A stretch of DNA of 55,288 bases from Sulfobacillus benefaciens (GTDB taxonomy: Bacteria; Bacillota; Sulfobacillia; Sulfobacillales; Sulfobacillaceae): positions 1 to 55,288 of the forward strand of contig PXYT01000020.1 in the NCBI GenBank assembly GCA_003023725.1, written 5' to 3'. The notes below the pieces were generated by a model. It saw nothing but the letters and a program-made list of their open reading frames with translations. It did no database searches and was not told the origin of the DNA. The position numbers and the translations under genes are program-made. Numbering within the stretch: the first letter of the stretch is position 1; each line of letters opens with the position of its first letter. Below are positions 38,701 to 47,019 of the stretch, one piece after another.

Positions 38701-38729
38701 ATTCTAAGATACGATCTAAAATAATACAA
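38701..38729 (-). promoter_or_regulatory. Promoter of the rubrerythrin operon
   Basis: On the minus strand TTGTAT, a 17-base spacer, then TAGAAT. The transcript would start just before the palindromic operator. Confidence 0.6.
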
Positions 38730-39083
38730 TACCTTGTTTTCACTAACCAGGAACTCCTCCCGCTCGCTTTTGTAATTCTTGTGCCTACCACACCCTGGCA
38801 GGTTGAAAGGCAGCAGTTCGGATCAGGACAAAGAAGCAGCTTGGACCGGATCCAAGAACGGGGCCACACAACTTTGGACCGCTAAATAAGCTAATCTCAC
38901 TTAGGGCGGGTGAATCCTTTCCCTGACCGGTACCATCCTTCGAGGGACTCGCAGAGGCGTGGTATTCACCTTGCGCTTTTCGTTCCGTTACAACTTAAGA
39001 CTGTGGCATTCCCGTACCAACCATCTTAGTTGTCACAAGAGGCCAATATCGGCTATTGATTAAAACTGTGATCAAAAAGTGGC
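38730..39083. other. Gene-free region upstream of the tnpB remnant
   Basis: No gene seen. It contains short inverted repeats: CTTGGA/TCCAAG (38840-38856) and GGTGAAT/ATTCACC (38909-38970). These may be remains of the insertion sequence end, but I cannot define an element boundary. Confidence 0.4.
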
Positions 39084-39500
39084 TTGATATCGGCAATACG
39101 AAAAGCACGTCCAACGGGACTACGCCCACTAAACAAGTCATCACGGCAGGCCATGATGATTATTGAGGGCCTCAAAATCCAAAATAAGCCAAAGCACCCC
39201 AAGGGCGAGCGCGATGCCAACGGACGATTTCTTCCGAACGGAAGACGGGCCAAGCACGGGCTCAATCGGGCCGTCCTGGTAAATTGGTCACCACCATCCT
39301 GCCCGCCCAAAGTTCCCAGAAATGTGCCCAAGTGCTCAGGTATCAGCGGAACAATCGGTTCAATCGGCTAAGTGCCATGCGAGGTTGGAATTTCCGGCTT
39401 TTTCGCCGAAGCCATCCTCTGCGGCCATCGAAACTCAGGTTGGAATGGCTACTTCTCCGCAACGGCTTTGCATGCCTCACGAGTTGGAAACTCAATCGGA
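39084..39500 (+). pseudogene. Broken IS200/IS605-family tnpB (OrfB) remnant
   Basis: The translation reads MIIEGLKIQNKPKHPKGERD and then DANGRFLPNGRRAKHGLNRA, which matches the central to C-terminal region of OrfB/TnpB (EDLKIQN, FLPN, KAGLNR). The frame then breaks: LPAQSSQKCAQ, the expected segment before the zinc finger, appears in another frame, and pieces around SAKCHARLEFPAF follow in a third. The N-terminal half, start codon and element ends are missing. It is a dead insertion, and the sequence before it shows no tnpA. Confidence 0.68.
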
Positions 39501-39612
39501 GTGCTCCGTGATGGAGCACCTGCGAATCATGGATCACAGCGATGGGTTGAGGGCCGGTGCCAGTGCACAAACGCCCCCATTACCGCAATAAGGAATACGG
39601 TTCCGAACATGG

Positions 39613-40104
39613 CTAAAACCCCTTAATCATCTTGAAATTGCCCATCGAAACACCACGCACCGAGATGGTTTGAGGACAAACGGCTACGTATCCCTTGTGT
39701 TCAAAAAATGGTTTGGCCGTAATACTGACATCCGTGCTTATCTGTTTCACGCCACGGCCAAGTGCTTCTGGTTCAACACGGCGCAATAGGCCAGAAGCAA
39801 TACCTTGTCCTTGAAAATCTTTGTGCACGAATAGGTGATCAAGATATCCATTCCCGGTAATGTCTGCAAAGCCAATAACGGTGTCACCCACGACGGCAAC
39901 ATAGGAAATATTCTGCGACAAAGATGCCCTAAGGCGCTGAATCTTTTCCTCGCGCTCGTCTGCCGACAATTTTGGAGCCCAAGCAGCCAACTGCTCCGCC
40001 GTGTAATCGTGCGCATTGATCGCGTGTACGGTGTCGTAAAAAAGCGTCGCAATCTGATCGACGTCTGTGAGCTGAAATTCACGCACAGAAAACAACGTTC
40101 CCAT
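39613..40104 (-). CDS. GNAT family N-acetyltransferase
   Basis: A GNAT acetyltransferase of 163 residues resembling the YafP group. LDHLFVHKDFQGQGIASGLL is the acetyl-CoA binding motif A, preceded by VVGDTVIGFADI and followed by FFEHKGYVAV. The substrate is unknown. It has its own promoter and no operon partner; the tnpB remnant lies just downstream. Confidence 0.85.
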   Translation of the reverse strand: MGTLFSVREFQLTDVDQIATLFYDTVHAINAHDYTAEQLAAWAPKLSADEREEKIQRLRASLSQNISYVAVVGDTVIGFADITGNGYLDHLFVHKDFQGQGIASGLLRRVEPEALGRGVKQISTDVSITAKPFFEHKGYVAVCPQTISVRGVSMGNFKMIKGF

Positions 40105-40124
40105 GCCCCTGTACTGATCCCCCC

Positions 40125-40152
40125 ACTATACACGTCAAGTTACCGGCGTTAA
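40125..40152 (-). promoter_or_regulatory. Candidate promoter of the GNAT gene
   Basis: On the minus strand TTAACG, a 16-base spacer, then TATAGT, about 20 bases before the ATG. Confidence 0.42.
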
Positions 40153-40341
40153 CCCCTGATCTGAGCGTGATGCTGACTATTAAACCCCCAACTCAGGCAG
40201 CTGGGTCAACCACGGGTTGCACAAAACACACCGAATCACTCACAACGAGACATAAAATATCCAACCAGAGATTGCAAATAGCCGTCCATCACGCCCAGTT
40301 TGTCTGTCAACGCTGTGCTCACACAACCCTCTTAGCGCGTA

Positions 40342-40372
40342 AAGGTGGCCCCGATCCTCGCATCGCCACCTT
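40342..40372 (-). terminator. Hairpin at the end of the asparaginase gene
   Basis: AAGGTGGC and GCCACCTT pair perfectly around a 15-base loop, touching the stop codon of the asparaginase-like gene. Only three T bases follow, so this is a modest terminator. Confidence 0.42.
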
Positions 40373-41415
40373 CAAGATACCGAAGAAGGCTGCACTCCCC
40401 CTTCGAGTCTTCCTTTGTGCAAATGGAAAATCGCCTTAAGACGGCCCACTTCAAGCCGCCGGTGATTCAAAATCACTGGGCTAATGAGTGGTTCCAGTGC
40501 CATCCGTTCGCCGGAAGAAAGAATACCCATTTCTTCCAGAACACGACCAAGTGTGGGGGCTATCGTACGGGCGGAGCCATCATCCATCTTGATCGCTATC
40601 CCCAGCCCCTTTTCGGGAATACCGACGCAAAAGACGGCTTCTGCACCACCTTTGGCAATAAATCGGTTTTGAGTCGCCTCAGCCAGGGTGACTTCCAGTC
40701 TGCCTTCCCCACTGACCAAATACGGGTGAATCCGCATGGCCTCGGCAATCACTGCCGCCCCTGCCTGAATTTCCTCCGGCAGTCCCCGGGGATCCACCAG
40801 GCGTGCGTAGGCCAGAGCCATTCTAGCCAAGGGCAGATAAAATGTCGGAACACTGCATCCGTCGGTAGCTGTGAGCAGGTCCGACTCATTCACATCGGTC
40901 ATCAGGGCGATCATTCGACGAATGCGCTGCTGGACCGGGTGATTGGGTTTTTCGTATCCGGCTAAGGGGGCCTTCAGCATACGAGCCATGGTCAGCATCC
41001 CCGTATGTTTTCCGCTGCAGTTGTTATGCAAAGCCGTCGGACTTTCACCCGATTCCTGTAAAAGTCGTGCCGATGGCTGGTGACTGGGAAGATGTACTCC
41101 GCAGGCCAGATCCTCTGGAGTGGCGCCTATTCGCTCCAACAAGGAAACCACTTGCCGAACATGGCGAGGTTCTCCTCCGTGAGAGGCGCAAATAATAGCC
41201 ACATCTTCTCCCGAAAACTGGTATCGGTCCATTGCACCCGATAAAATCACGGGTAAAGCCTGAAAAGGTTTGGCGCTGGACCGCCAAAAAGTTGAGCGCT
41301 CCGGATCGCCCAGCCAATACCGGATGTGTCCCAAGCTGTCCACGACGGCAATATCGGCAAATGCCCCACTCTCTACCATTGTACCTCGTATAATATCTAC
41401 TGCTCTTTCCGCCAT
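40372..41415 (-). CDS. Asparaginase II family protein
   Basis: Matches the L-asparaginase II family (Rhizobium AnsA-like, unrelated to the E. coli enzymes). Diagnostic blocks are RSSAKPFQALP, ICASHGGEP, NNCSGKHTGML and TDGCSVPTFYLPL. 347 residues. It would hydrolyse asparagine or a related amide in the cytoplasm. It overlaps the end of the amidotransferase gene upstream by 19 bases, so the two are coupled. Confidence 0.9.
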   Translation of the reverse strand: MAERAVDIIRGTMVESGAFADIAVVDSLGHIRYWLGDPERSTFWRSSAKPFQALPVILSGAMDRYQFSGEDVAIICASHGGEPRHVRQVVSLLERIGATPEDLACGVHLPSHQPSARLLQESGESPTALHNNCSGKHTGMLTMARMLKAPLAGYEKPNHPVQQRIRRMIALMTDVNESDLLTATDGCSVPTFYLPLARMALAYARLVDPRGLPEEIQAGAAVIAEAMRIHPYLVSGEGRLEVTLAEATQNRFIAKGGAEAVFCVGIPEKGLGIAIKMDDGSARTIAPTLGRVLEEMGILSSGERMALEPLISPVILNHRRLEVGRLKAIFHLHKGRLEGGVQPSSVS

Positions 41416-42164
41416 GCTCGACTACTTGCCTCCCGATATTGTCGTGCGGCCTGCACGAACGAAATAAATAACTGCAAAGCTTCCGGACGGGAATCTACCA
41501 GATCTTCAGGATGCCACTGCACCCCAATGGCAAACGGATAATCCGGACGTTCCATTCCTTCTATCAGCCCGTCCTCGGCGTATGCCGTGACAACCCAACC
41601 GTCGGGCACGGTGTTCACGGCTTGATGATGAAACGAATTGACCCAAACTTCTTGGGTTCCCAAAATGGTCCCCAAATGGCTGGATTCTTCCACACGCACC
41701 GGGTGCGTAACCTGAGACCGGGCCTCATCCTGATAGTGGTGCAATTCTGACGACGGATATCTGGAAGGAATGTCCTGGATTAATGATCCCTCCCCTGCAA
41801 CTGCTAAGGCCTGGATCCCTCGACAAATGCCAAAAATGGGCAGAGACAAGGCATAAGCGGTTTCAGTCAGCAAGAGTTCCGTGCTGTCACGATCCGGTGA
41901 CACACCGTCCCACTTTGTTCCGGCGTCACTCGCTCCGTAACGAGCCGGATCAAAATCTCCTCCACCGGTCAACAGGAGTCCATGGCAGGACTTCAAAGTT
42001 TCAGCGCTCTCGTTGATATTCGCCAGCATCACCGGAACCCCTCCGGCACGTTGAATGGCATGGAGATAAGTTGAACGCACAAAATCGCGGGGTACACCAT
42101 CGGATCCAGTCTCACGCGAGACGGAAATCCCAATTAGAGGTCTCATTGCCTCGGACGCTGTCAC
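41397..42164 (-). CDS. Class I glutamine amidotransferase (PuuD-like)
   Basis: A gamma-glutamyl-GABA hydrolase-type peptidase C26. The nucleophile is in FGICRGIQALAV, and VNSFHHQAV and VQWHPEDL carry the remaining catalytic residues. The N-terminal segment PLIGISVSRET is typical. 255 residues. Paired with an asparaginase-like gene it suggests catabolism of gamma-glutamyl or amide compounds. No other polyamine genes are near. Confidence 0.88.
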   Translation of the reverse strand: MTASEAMRPLIGISVSRETGSDGVPRDFVRSTYLHAIQRAGGVPVMLANINESAETLKSCHGLLLTGGGDFDPARYGASDAGTKWDGVSPDRDSTELLLTETAYALSLPIFGICRGIQALAVAGEGSLIQDIPSRYPSSELHHYQDEARSQVTHPVRVEESSHLGTILGTQEVWVNSFHHQAVNTVPDGWVVTAYAEDGLIEGMERPDYPFAIGVQWHPEDLVDSRPEALQLFISFVQAARQYREASSRAWRKEQ

Positions 42165-42235
42165 TATTGCCGCCTCTTTCCACGAATTATTATAAGGTTT
42201 CCATCGATGATTGCTATGATAGGATGGACCGAGTC

Positions 42236-42266
42236 AAAAGAAAAGTGAGCCCTCAAACGGACTCAC
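42236..42266 (-). terminator. Terminator after mazF
   Basis: On the minus strand GTGAGTCC and GGGCTCAC pair (one G-U) around six bases, followed by TTTTCTTTT. It lies ten bases after the mazF stop and ends the acpS-nnr-alr-mazEF series. Confidence 0.85.
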
Positions 42267-42275
42267 CACAATTCC

Positions 42276-42641
42276 TCACAAATCAGTCAAACCGAGACTA
42301 ATCACGATGGCTTGATTGACTCTGTTCATCGCTTCAGGACTTAAATGAGCGATACGCTCTTTCAGTCGCCGTTTGTCGATTGTGCGGATTTGTTCCAGTA
42401 AAATCACCGAATCCCGGTCGAGATTGGACTCCTCAGCTCTCAGTTCCACGTGAATCGGCAACCGCGTCTTGAATATTTGTGAGGTCACCGCACAAATAAT
42501 TGTTGTCGGACTGTAGCGGTTGCCAATATCATTTTGCAAAATCAGGACGGGACGTATCCCGCCTTGCTCCGAACCCACCACAGGCGAAAGATCCGCAAAA
42601 AAAATGTCGCCACGCTTCACTGCAAGATCTGAGGTCGCCAC
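42276..42641 (-). CDS. mazF: mRNA interferase MazF (EndoA)
   Basis: A MazF/PemK toxin that cuts mRNA at short sequence motifs. RGDIFFADLSPVVGSEQGG and RPVLILQNDIGNRYSPTT, then LLEQIRTIDKRRL, closely follow Bacillus EndoA. 121 residues. It lies three bases after the antitoxin gene and follows alr, the same gene order as in Bacillus subtilis. Confidence 0.97.
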   Translation of the reverse strand: MATSDLAVKRGDIFFADLSPVVGSEQGGIRPVLILQNDIGNRYSPTTIICAVTSQIFKTRLPIHVELRAEESNLDRDSVILLEQIRTIDKRRLKERIAHLSPEAMNRVNQAIVISLGLTDL

Positions 42642-42644
42642 CTT

Positions 42645-42899
42645 TTACTCCCTGAAATATCCGGCATATTCCCAGTGTTCTTCGGCGAGGGCGGCGTTGA
42701 GCGAACCAAGTTCCTGATATCCTTGAATCAGTTCCTGCCGGAGTTGTTGCTTTCGCTGTTCTGCAAGATAAAACTCGACGCTTTCGCGAATCACTTCGCT
42801 TCGATGACGGCCTTCTCCATCCGCCATCTTATCCAGTGCATCTACCAAACGATGAGGTAAACGCACTATTACGCGACGGTTTTCTTCCAAACTGCCCAC
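42645..42899 (-). CDS. mazE: Antitoxin MazE (EndoAI-like)
   Basis: A ribbon-helix-helix antitoxin of 84 residues. RRVIVRLPHRLVDALDKMAD is the DNA-binding strand and helix, and the acidic, aromatic tail (LAEEHWEYAGYF) would block MazF. The first start is GTG 42899, but a TTG nine bases downstream has better spacing from GAAAGAGG. It has its own consensus promoter. Confidence 0.92.
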   Translation of the reverse strand: MGSLEENRRVIVRLPHRLVDALDKMADGEGRHRSEVIRESVEFYLAEQRKQQLRQELIQGYQELGSLNAALAEEHWEYAGYFRE

Positions 42900-42920
42900 C
42901 TCTTTCCGTCTTCCAGGTCA

Positions 42921-42950
42921 ATTATAGACTTCACAAAATTTTACTGTCAA
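42921..42950 (-). promoter_or_regulatory. Consensus promoter of mazEF
   Basis: On the minus strand a perfect TTGACA, an 18-base spacer and a perfect TATAAT. It overlaps the last codons of alr, so mazEF can be transcribed without alr. Confidence 0.85.
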
Positions 42951-44053
42951 TTACCATATACGCGAGGAATTCTTGGCGACAAGCCGGTTACGATCTCATA
43001 ACCAATGGTACCCAGCAAACCAGCCAATTGGTCCGCTGAAATTGATTGTTCCTCCTGTTCTCCAATGAGTACGACCTTGTCGCCGACCCTCAGCTCATCC
43101 TCCAGTCCCACGCCCACGCTCAGTTGGTCCATGGAAATACGGCCGATCACGGGGTAGGACCGGCCACGGATTAAAACGCTGGCCCGGTTCGACAGTCCAC
43201 GCCGGTAGCCATCGGCGTACCCTATAGGCACCGTGGCAATTTTCATAGGCTCGGGAGTTACATAGGTACTGCCATATCCCACAGGAAACCCTTTCCCCAC
43301 TTCTTTGACAAATACCACTTCAGAATTCAGTTCCAAAACCGGTTTTAAGGGAGACGGCATGCCTTCATAAGCTTCCAGTCCATACATGGCAATGCCAACC
43401 CGCACGAGGTTAAAATGTGTTCCGGGTAAGCGGAGAGTGGCGGCCGAATTGGCTGCGTGCACCCAAGGAGGATCCATTCCGCCTCTCCGGCACTTTTCGA
43501 TCACGTCCAAAAATCGCGATACCTGCCTTGTTGTTCCTCGGTGATCTCGGGCGTCCGCGTTAGCAAAATGAGTCATCAGCCCCTGAAACATTATCTCTGG
43601 ATGTCGCAGGCGTTCAAGCCAATGCTCATCAAAGTCCTCCGCCTTCAAGCCGATACGGCCCATTCCGGTGTCAATCTTGATGTGCATTCTCACCGGCTTT
43701 CCGCTCTTTTTCCCCGCCATCACAGCCTGGTCGAATGTTCGGGCATCAAACACCACCATATCCAAGTCGGATTGTACCGCATCATCTATTTGACGAAGGG
43801 GAATTTGTCCCAGAACCAGGATCGGTGCCCGAATTCCCCGATCCCTCAGGGCAATTCCTTCTTCCACCAACGCGACTCCCAGAGACTGTGCACCCGCTTC
43901 CAGTGCAGTTCGAGCCACCGGTTCCGCCCCATGCCCGTAGCCATCGGCCTTGACCACCGCCATCAAGGAAACGCGGGGATTCAATTGAGATTTAATCCAC
44001 TGTACATTGTCACGCAATCGATCTAAATGAACCGTCGCAACTGTCGGCCTCAT
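42947..44053 (-). CDS. alr: Alanine racemase
   Basis: Alr makes D-alanine for the cell wall with PLP. The PLP Lys is in VVKADGYGHGAEPVA near residue 37, the segment RVGIAMYGLEAY follows, and the catalytic Tyr region is near FPVGYGSTY with GRISMDQLSV. I start at ATG 44053 (368 residues); the binding site before it is distant. The frame opens 18 codons further upstream. Confidence 0.96.
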   Translation of the reverse strand: MRPTVATVHLDRLRDNVQWIKSQLNPRVSLMAVVKADGYGHGAEPVARTALEAGAQSLGVALVEEGIALRDRGIRAPILVLGQIPLRQIDDAVQSDLDMVVFDARTFDQAVMAGKKSGKPVRMHIKIDTGMGRIGLKAEDFDEHWLERLRHPEIMFQGLMTHFANADARDHRGTTRQVSRFLDVIEKCRRGGMDPPWVHAANSAATLRLPGTHFNLVRVGIAMYGLEAYEGMPSPLKPVLELNSEVVFVKEVGKGFPVGYGSTYVTPEPMKIATVPIGYADGYRRGLSNRASVLIRGRSYPVIGRISMDQLSVGVGLEDELRVGDKVVLIGEQEEQSISADQLAGLLGTIGYEIVTGLSPRIPRVYGN

Positions 44054-44110
44054 TAAACTGTGCCTGCCTCTCCTTGTTCCCTTCTTGCACACGGCAGAGG
44101 ATTTCAACTT

Positions 44111-45619
44111 TTACAGGCTTTCCGGCAAAGATGGAGGTGCTTCACCCTGCCGCAGACTCTCCCACGCCTTGCCTACAGCCGCTATAATATCCGTAGCAAT
44201 GACCCCGCGCCCCTGATCGCGTTCGGCGTGAATACCCGCCCATCCGTGCAAATAGGTGGCCAGGGCAACGCGTTCGCCATACATGTCAGCAGGCGATCCT
44301 GCCAGCAAGGCAGCGACAATCCCGGATAGTACATCACCGGAACCGGCAGTCGCCAAAGCCGGGGTATTGGCAGTATTCACAAAAAATCCTGCTCCGCCCG
44401 TTAATGAAAAAGCTCCTTTGAGGACAACCGACACCTTAAAACGGTGGACAGCTTCTTTCAACGCCCGGTAACGAAACCTATCCACATCCTGCGCAGTCAT
44501 CCCCAAAAGCCGCCCCATTTCCCCGCTATGTGGCGTGAGAACACTGCCGGAAGGGAGCGCCACGGAAGAGTCCTCGCTCAATAGACGAAGACCATCCGCA
44601 TCAACCACCAAAGGTTTATTTAGAGCGGCAATATCGTGAAGAACGCGAGGATGAGCACGAGGTCCAAGGCCTGGCCCCACGATAATAATATCCGCCCGCT
44701 TCAATCTCTCCCGGTCCTCGGGGCTGAACACCCACGGCCCATTAGACCCTATCCCTCTAACCAAAAGCGGTGTGGGAGCCTGTACTCTATTCAAGATGTC
44801 CTCCGGGACAAACAGTTCGACCAACCCGGCTCCCGTCTTCAGCGCCGCGAGGCCAGCCAGAACCGGCGCTCCCGGCATAGACTCCGATCCTCCGAGCACC
44901 GCCACCGTTCCTCGCCGATATTTATGGGTATAGAAATCGGGAAGAGACACCCGCTGTTGAGCCCATAATGGATTCAACCAGTAACCGGACGAGGATCCCA
45001 TGTCGGGCAATCCAATATCCAACACGACCAGTTGTCCACCATAACGGGCTCCTGGATAGCCGAAATGCCCCCATTTGGCTGCTCCAAACGTCAGCGTCTT
45101 GGTGGCATAGACGGGTTCCATACCATACTCCCCGCTGTCCGCGTCGATCCCGGACAAAATGTCCAGGGCGTAAACTGGAATCTTGCTCTTTGACAATTCT
45201 TTCGATAGACGGTTCAATTCGGCGCTCGCCACGGTCCCATGAAATCCTGTGCCAAATACGCCGTCGACAATCCAGTGGTAATTCCCTGGATTCACGGAAG
45301 CGTCAACAACCTGAACACCATAGGATCTGGCTGCCTGAAGCAGTTCTTCACTACGGGGAAATGACGGCTGACCCAAAGGCATCACCAAAGAGACATCCAG
45401 ATACCGCGCCAGGTGCCGGGCCACAACGAGCGCGTCTCCTCCATTATGTCCTTTTCCTGCCAGGATCAGCCCTGGCCCGGATAATTCCGGCAGCAGATAA
45501 TACGCCGCACGGGCTCCGGCCGTCTCCATCAGCCAAGATAGATCGATATGCAATTTCTGGGCGTGTTGGTCATGTGCACGCGATTCATCGACTGTCCAAA
45601 CCGCACAATTTCCTCTCAC
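44111..45619 (-). CDS. nnr: Bifunctional NAD(P)HX epimerase / dehydratase
   Basis: It repairs hydrated NADH and NADPH. The N-terminal YjeF_N epimerase domain (about 1-215) has AGKGHNGGDALVVARHL and a VDGVFGTGF segment. The C-terminal ribokinase-like ADP-dependent dehydratase has VDADGLRLL, LTPHSGEMGRLLG and GSGDVLSGIVAALLAGSP. I choose GTG 45619, which overlaps the acpS stop as GTGA and follows GGGAG; 502 residues. It lies between acpS and alr, as is common in Bacillota. Confidence 0.95.
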   Translation of the reverse strand: MRGNCAVWTVDESRAHDQHAQKLHIDLSWLMETAGARAAYYLLPELSGPGLILAGKGHNGGDALVVARHLARYLDVSLVMPLGQPSFPRSEELLQAARSYGVQVVDASVNPGNYHWIVDGVFGTGFHGTVASAELNRLSKELSKSKIPVYALDILSGIDADSGEYGMEPVYATKTLTFGAAKWGHFGYPGARYGGQLVVLDIGLPDMGSSSGYWLNPLWAQQRVSLPDFYTHKYRRGTVAVLGGSESMPGAPVLAGLAALKTGAGLVELFVPEDILNRVQAPTPLLVRGIGSNGPWVFSPEDRERLKRADIIIVGPGLGPRAHPRVLHDIAALNKPLVVDADGLRLLSEDSSVALPSGSVLTPHSGEMGRLLGMTAQDVDRFRYRALKEAVHRFKVSVVLKGAFSLTGGAGFFVNTANTPALATAGSGDVLSGIVAALLAGSPADMYGERVALATYLHGWAGIHAERDQGRGVIATDIIAAVGKAWESLRQGEAPPSLPESL

Positions 45620-45993
45620 ATCACAAGACTCCCTTGCTCCAGCACGACCATCGCAATCGCGTAGTGCCGTTCGTGCGTAAAAGACATCCAAATTTTCAAC
45701 CGATGCTGCCTAATCCATTCGCCCAGTGGCCCCTGAACACGCACCTCGGGTTCTTGATGAACCCGGCGAATGATTTCGATATCGGTCCACTGGCTGTGAC
45801 GGATGCCGCCACACGCTTTAATCAAAGCTTCTTTGCCTGCAAACCGGGCAGCCCAGCGTCTAACGCTTTCAGGACCATTTCCGACGCTTTGAGCTTCTGC
45901 GGCGGTAAACAGCCGGGAAACGAAGCGGGGATTCCGTAACGCTTGGGCTATTCGGGCAATCTCCGTGGCATCGATCCCAATTCCGTAAATCAT
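45616..45993 (-). CDS. acpS: Holo-[acyl carrier protein] synthase
   Basis: AcpS attaches 4'-phosphopantetheine to acyl carrier protein. GIGIDATEIARIAQAL gives the Mg-binding Asp, and RFAGKEALIKACGG carries the catalytic Glu-Lys motif. From ATG 45993 it is 125 residues, matching the family; GGAG lies nine bases upstream. Earlier in-frame ATGs exist at 46008 and 46032. It leads the nnr-alr-mazEF series. Confidence 0.94.
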   Translation of the reverse strand: MIYGIGIDATEIARIAQALRNPRFVSRLFTAAEAQSVGNGPESVRRWAARFAGKEALIKACGGIRHSQWTDIEIIRRVHQEPEVRVQGPLGEWIRQHRLKIWMSFTHERHYAIAMVVLEQGSLVM

Positions 45994-46104
45994 GGAACGG
46001 TTCTCCATTCTTTTCCCATCCAGAGCTGACATCTTCTGACCCGTCCATTATAGCCGAAAAATCCCGAACGGGAACAAGGCAGCCAATCGTGGTGTTCATG
46101 GGAT

Positions 46105-47019
46105 TCATGAAAGCTCTCGGCCTTGGTCTTCTTCCTGCGGACGGCATAAAGCCCATTCTAAAACATCGGTCAACTCAAAATCGAATTGTTGCAGATAATA
46201 ACGCGCCGTATCCACCAACGCCTGCGCCGGCATGAAACCCACCAGTTCCGTTCGAAATATGCTGACACCCCAGCGCCCTGCTTCCTCCCGCACCATTTCC
46301 AGAGCCCTGGGAAGGGGAGTTTTGGGATAGTCGACAAGGTTCATGGAAACCTGGACCTTCCCCTGACTCACGGTATTCATGGGCAATGCTTTGACCCCAA
46401 TCAGCCCGCCCGTGGATCCGCGCACAGATTCCGCTACCTTCCCGGCCACATCCATGCTATCCGTATTCAATAAGACATTAAAGGCGATCAAAGGATTTCT
46501 GGCTCCCACCGCGACAGCTCCTGCGGTCGGATGGGGGTATGCCGGCCCAAAGTCCGGAGGATCATTCGCCATTTTGGATGACAATCCTTCAAATTGCCCC
46601 CGACGAACGTCCGCCAGGTTTTTATGGTACGACTTTGTGGCCGCCATTTCATATAAATAGACAGGCAGCTGAAGCTCTTTACCCATGCGGCGTCCAAGTT
46701 TCTCGGCTACTTGCACCGCATTCTCCATTGTCGCACCTACTAACGGCACGAATGGCATTACGTCGACGGCCCCCATGCGGGGATGCGTGCCCTGATGCAC
46801 CCGCAAATCAATGTATTCCACAGCGGTCCGAGCCGCACGAAACATCGCCTCGGACAAGTCCTCAGCTTCTCCCACAGCCGTCATCACCGAACGGTTGTGA
46901 TCGGCGTCCATAGCTATACCCAACACACGAACGCCTGGAATTTCAGCCGATCGTGCAATAGCCTCCACAACGTCGGGGCGGCGTCCTTCCGAAAAATTGG
47001 GAACGCATTCCAATATCAT
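46105..47019 (-). CDS. ftcD: Glutamate formimidoyltransferase
   Basis: FtcD transfers the formimino group between formiminoglutamate and THF, and in some bacteria also handles 5-formyl-THF. It begins LECVPNFSEGRRPDVVEAI and has VHQGTHPRMGAVDVMPFVP and GVKALPM. 304 residues means it lacks the cyclodeaminase domain. No other histidine-degradation gene is near. It overlaps the oxidoreductase upstream as ATGA, an unusual partner. Confidence 0.94.
   Translation of the reverse strand: MILECVPNFSEGRRPDVVEAIARSAEIPGVRVLGIAMDADHNRSVMTAVGEAEDLSEAMFRAARTAVEYIDLRVHQGTHPRMGAVDVMPFVPLVGATMENAVQVAEKLGRRMGKELQLPVYLYEMAATKSYHKNLADVRRGQFEGLSSKMANDPPDFGPAYPHPTAGAVAVGARNPLIAFNVLLNTDSMDVAGKVAESVRGSTGGLIGVKALPMNTVSQGKVQVSMNLVDYPKTPLPRALEMVREEAGRWGVSIFRTELVGFMPAQALVDTARYYLQQFDFELTDVLEWALCRPQEEDQGRELS

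Noticed and set aside
44968-45939. Plus-strand open frame of 323 codons across nnr and acpS
   Set aside because: It is antisense to two well-identified genes, has no ribosome binding site and its translation has no domain pattern.
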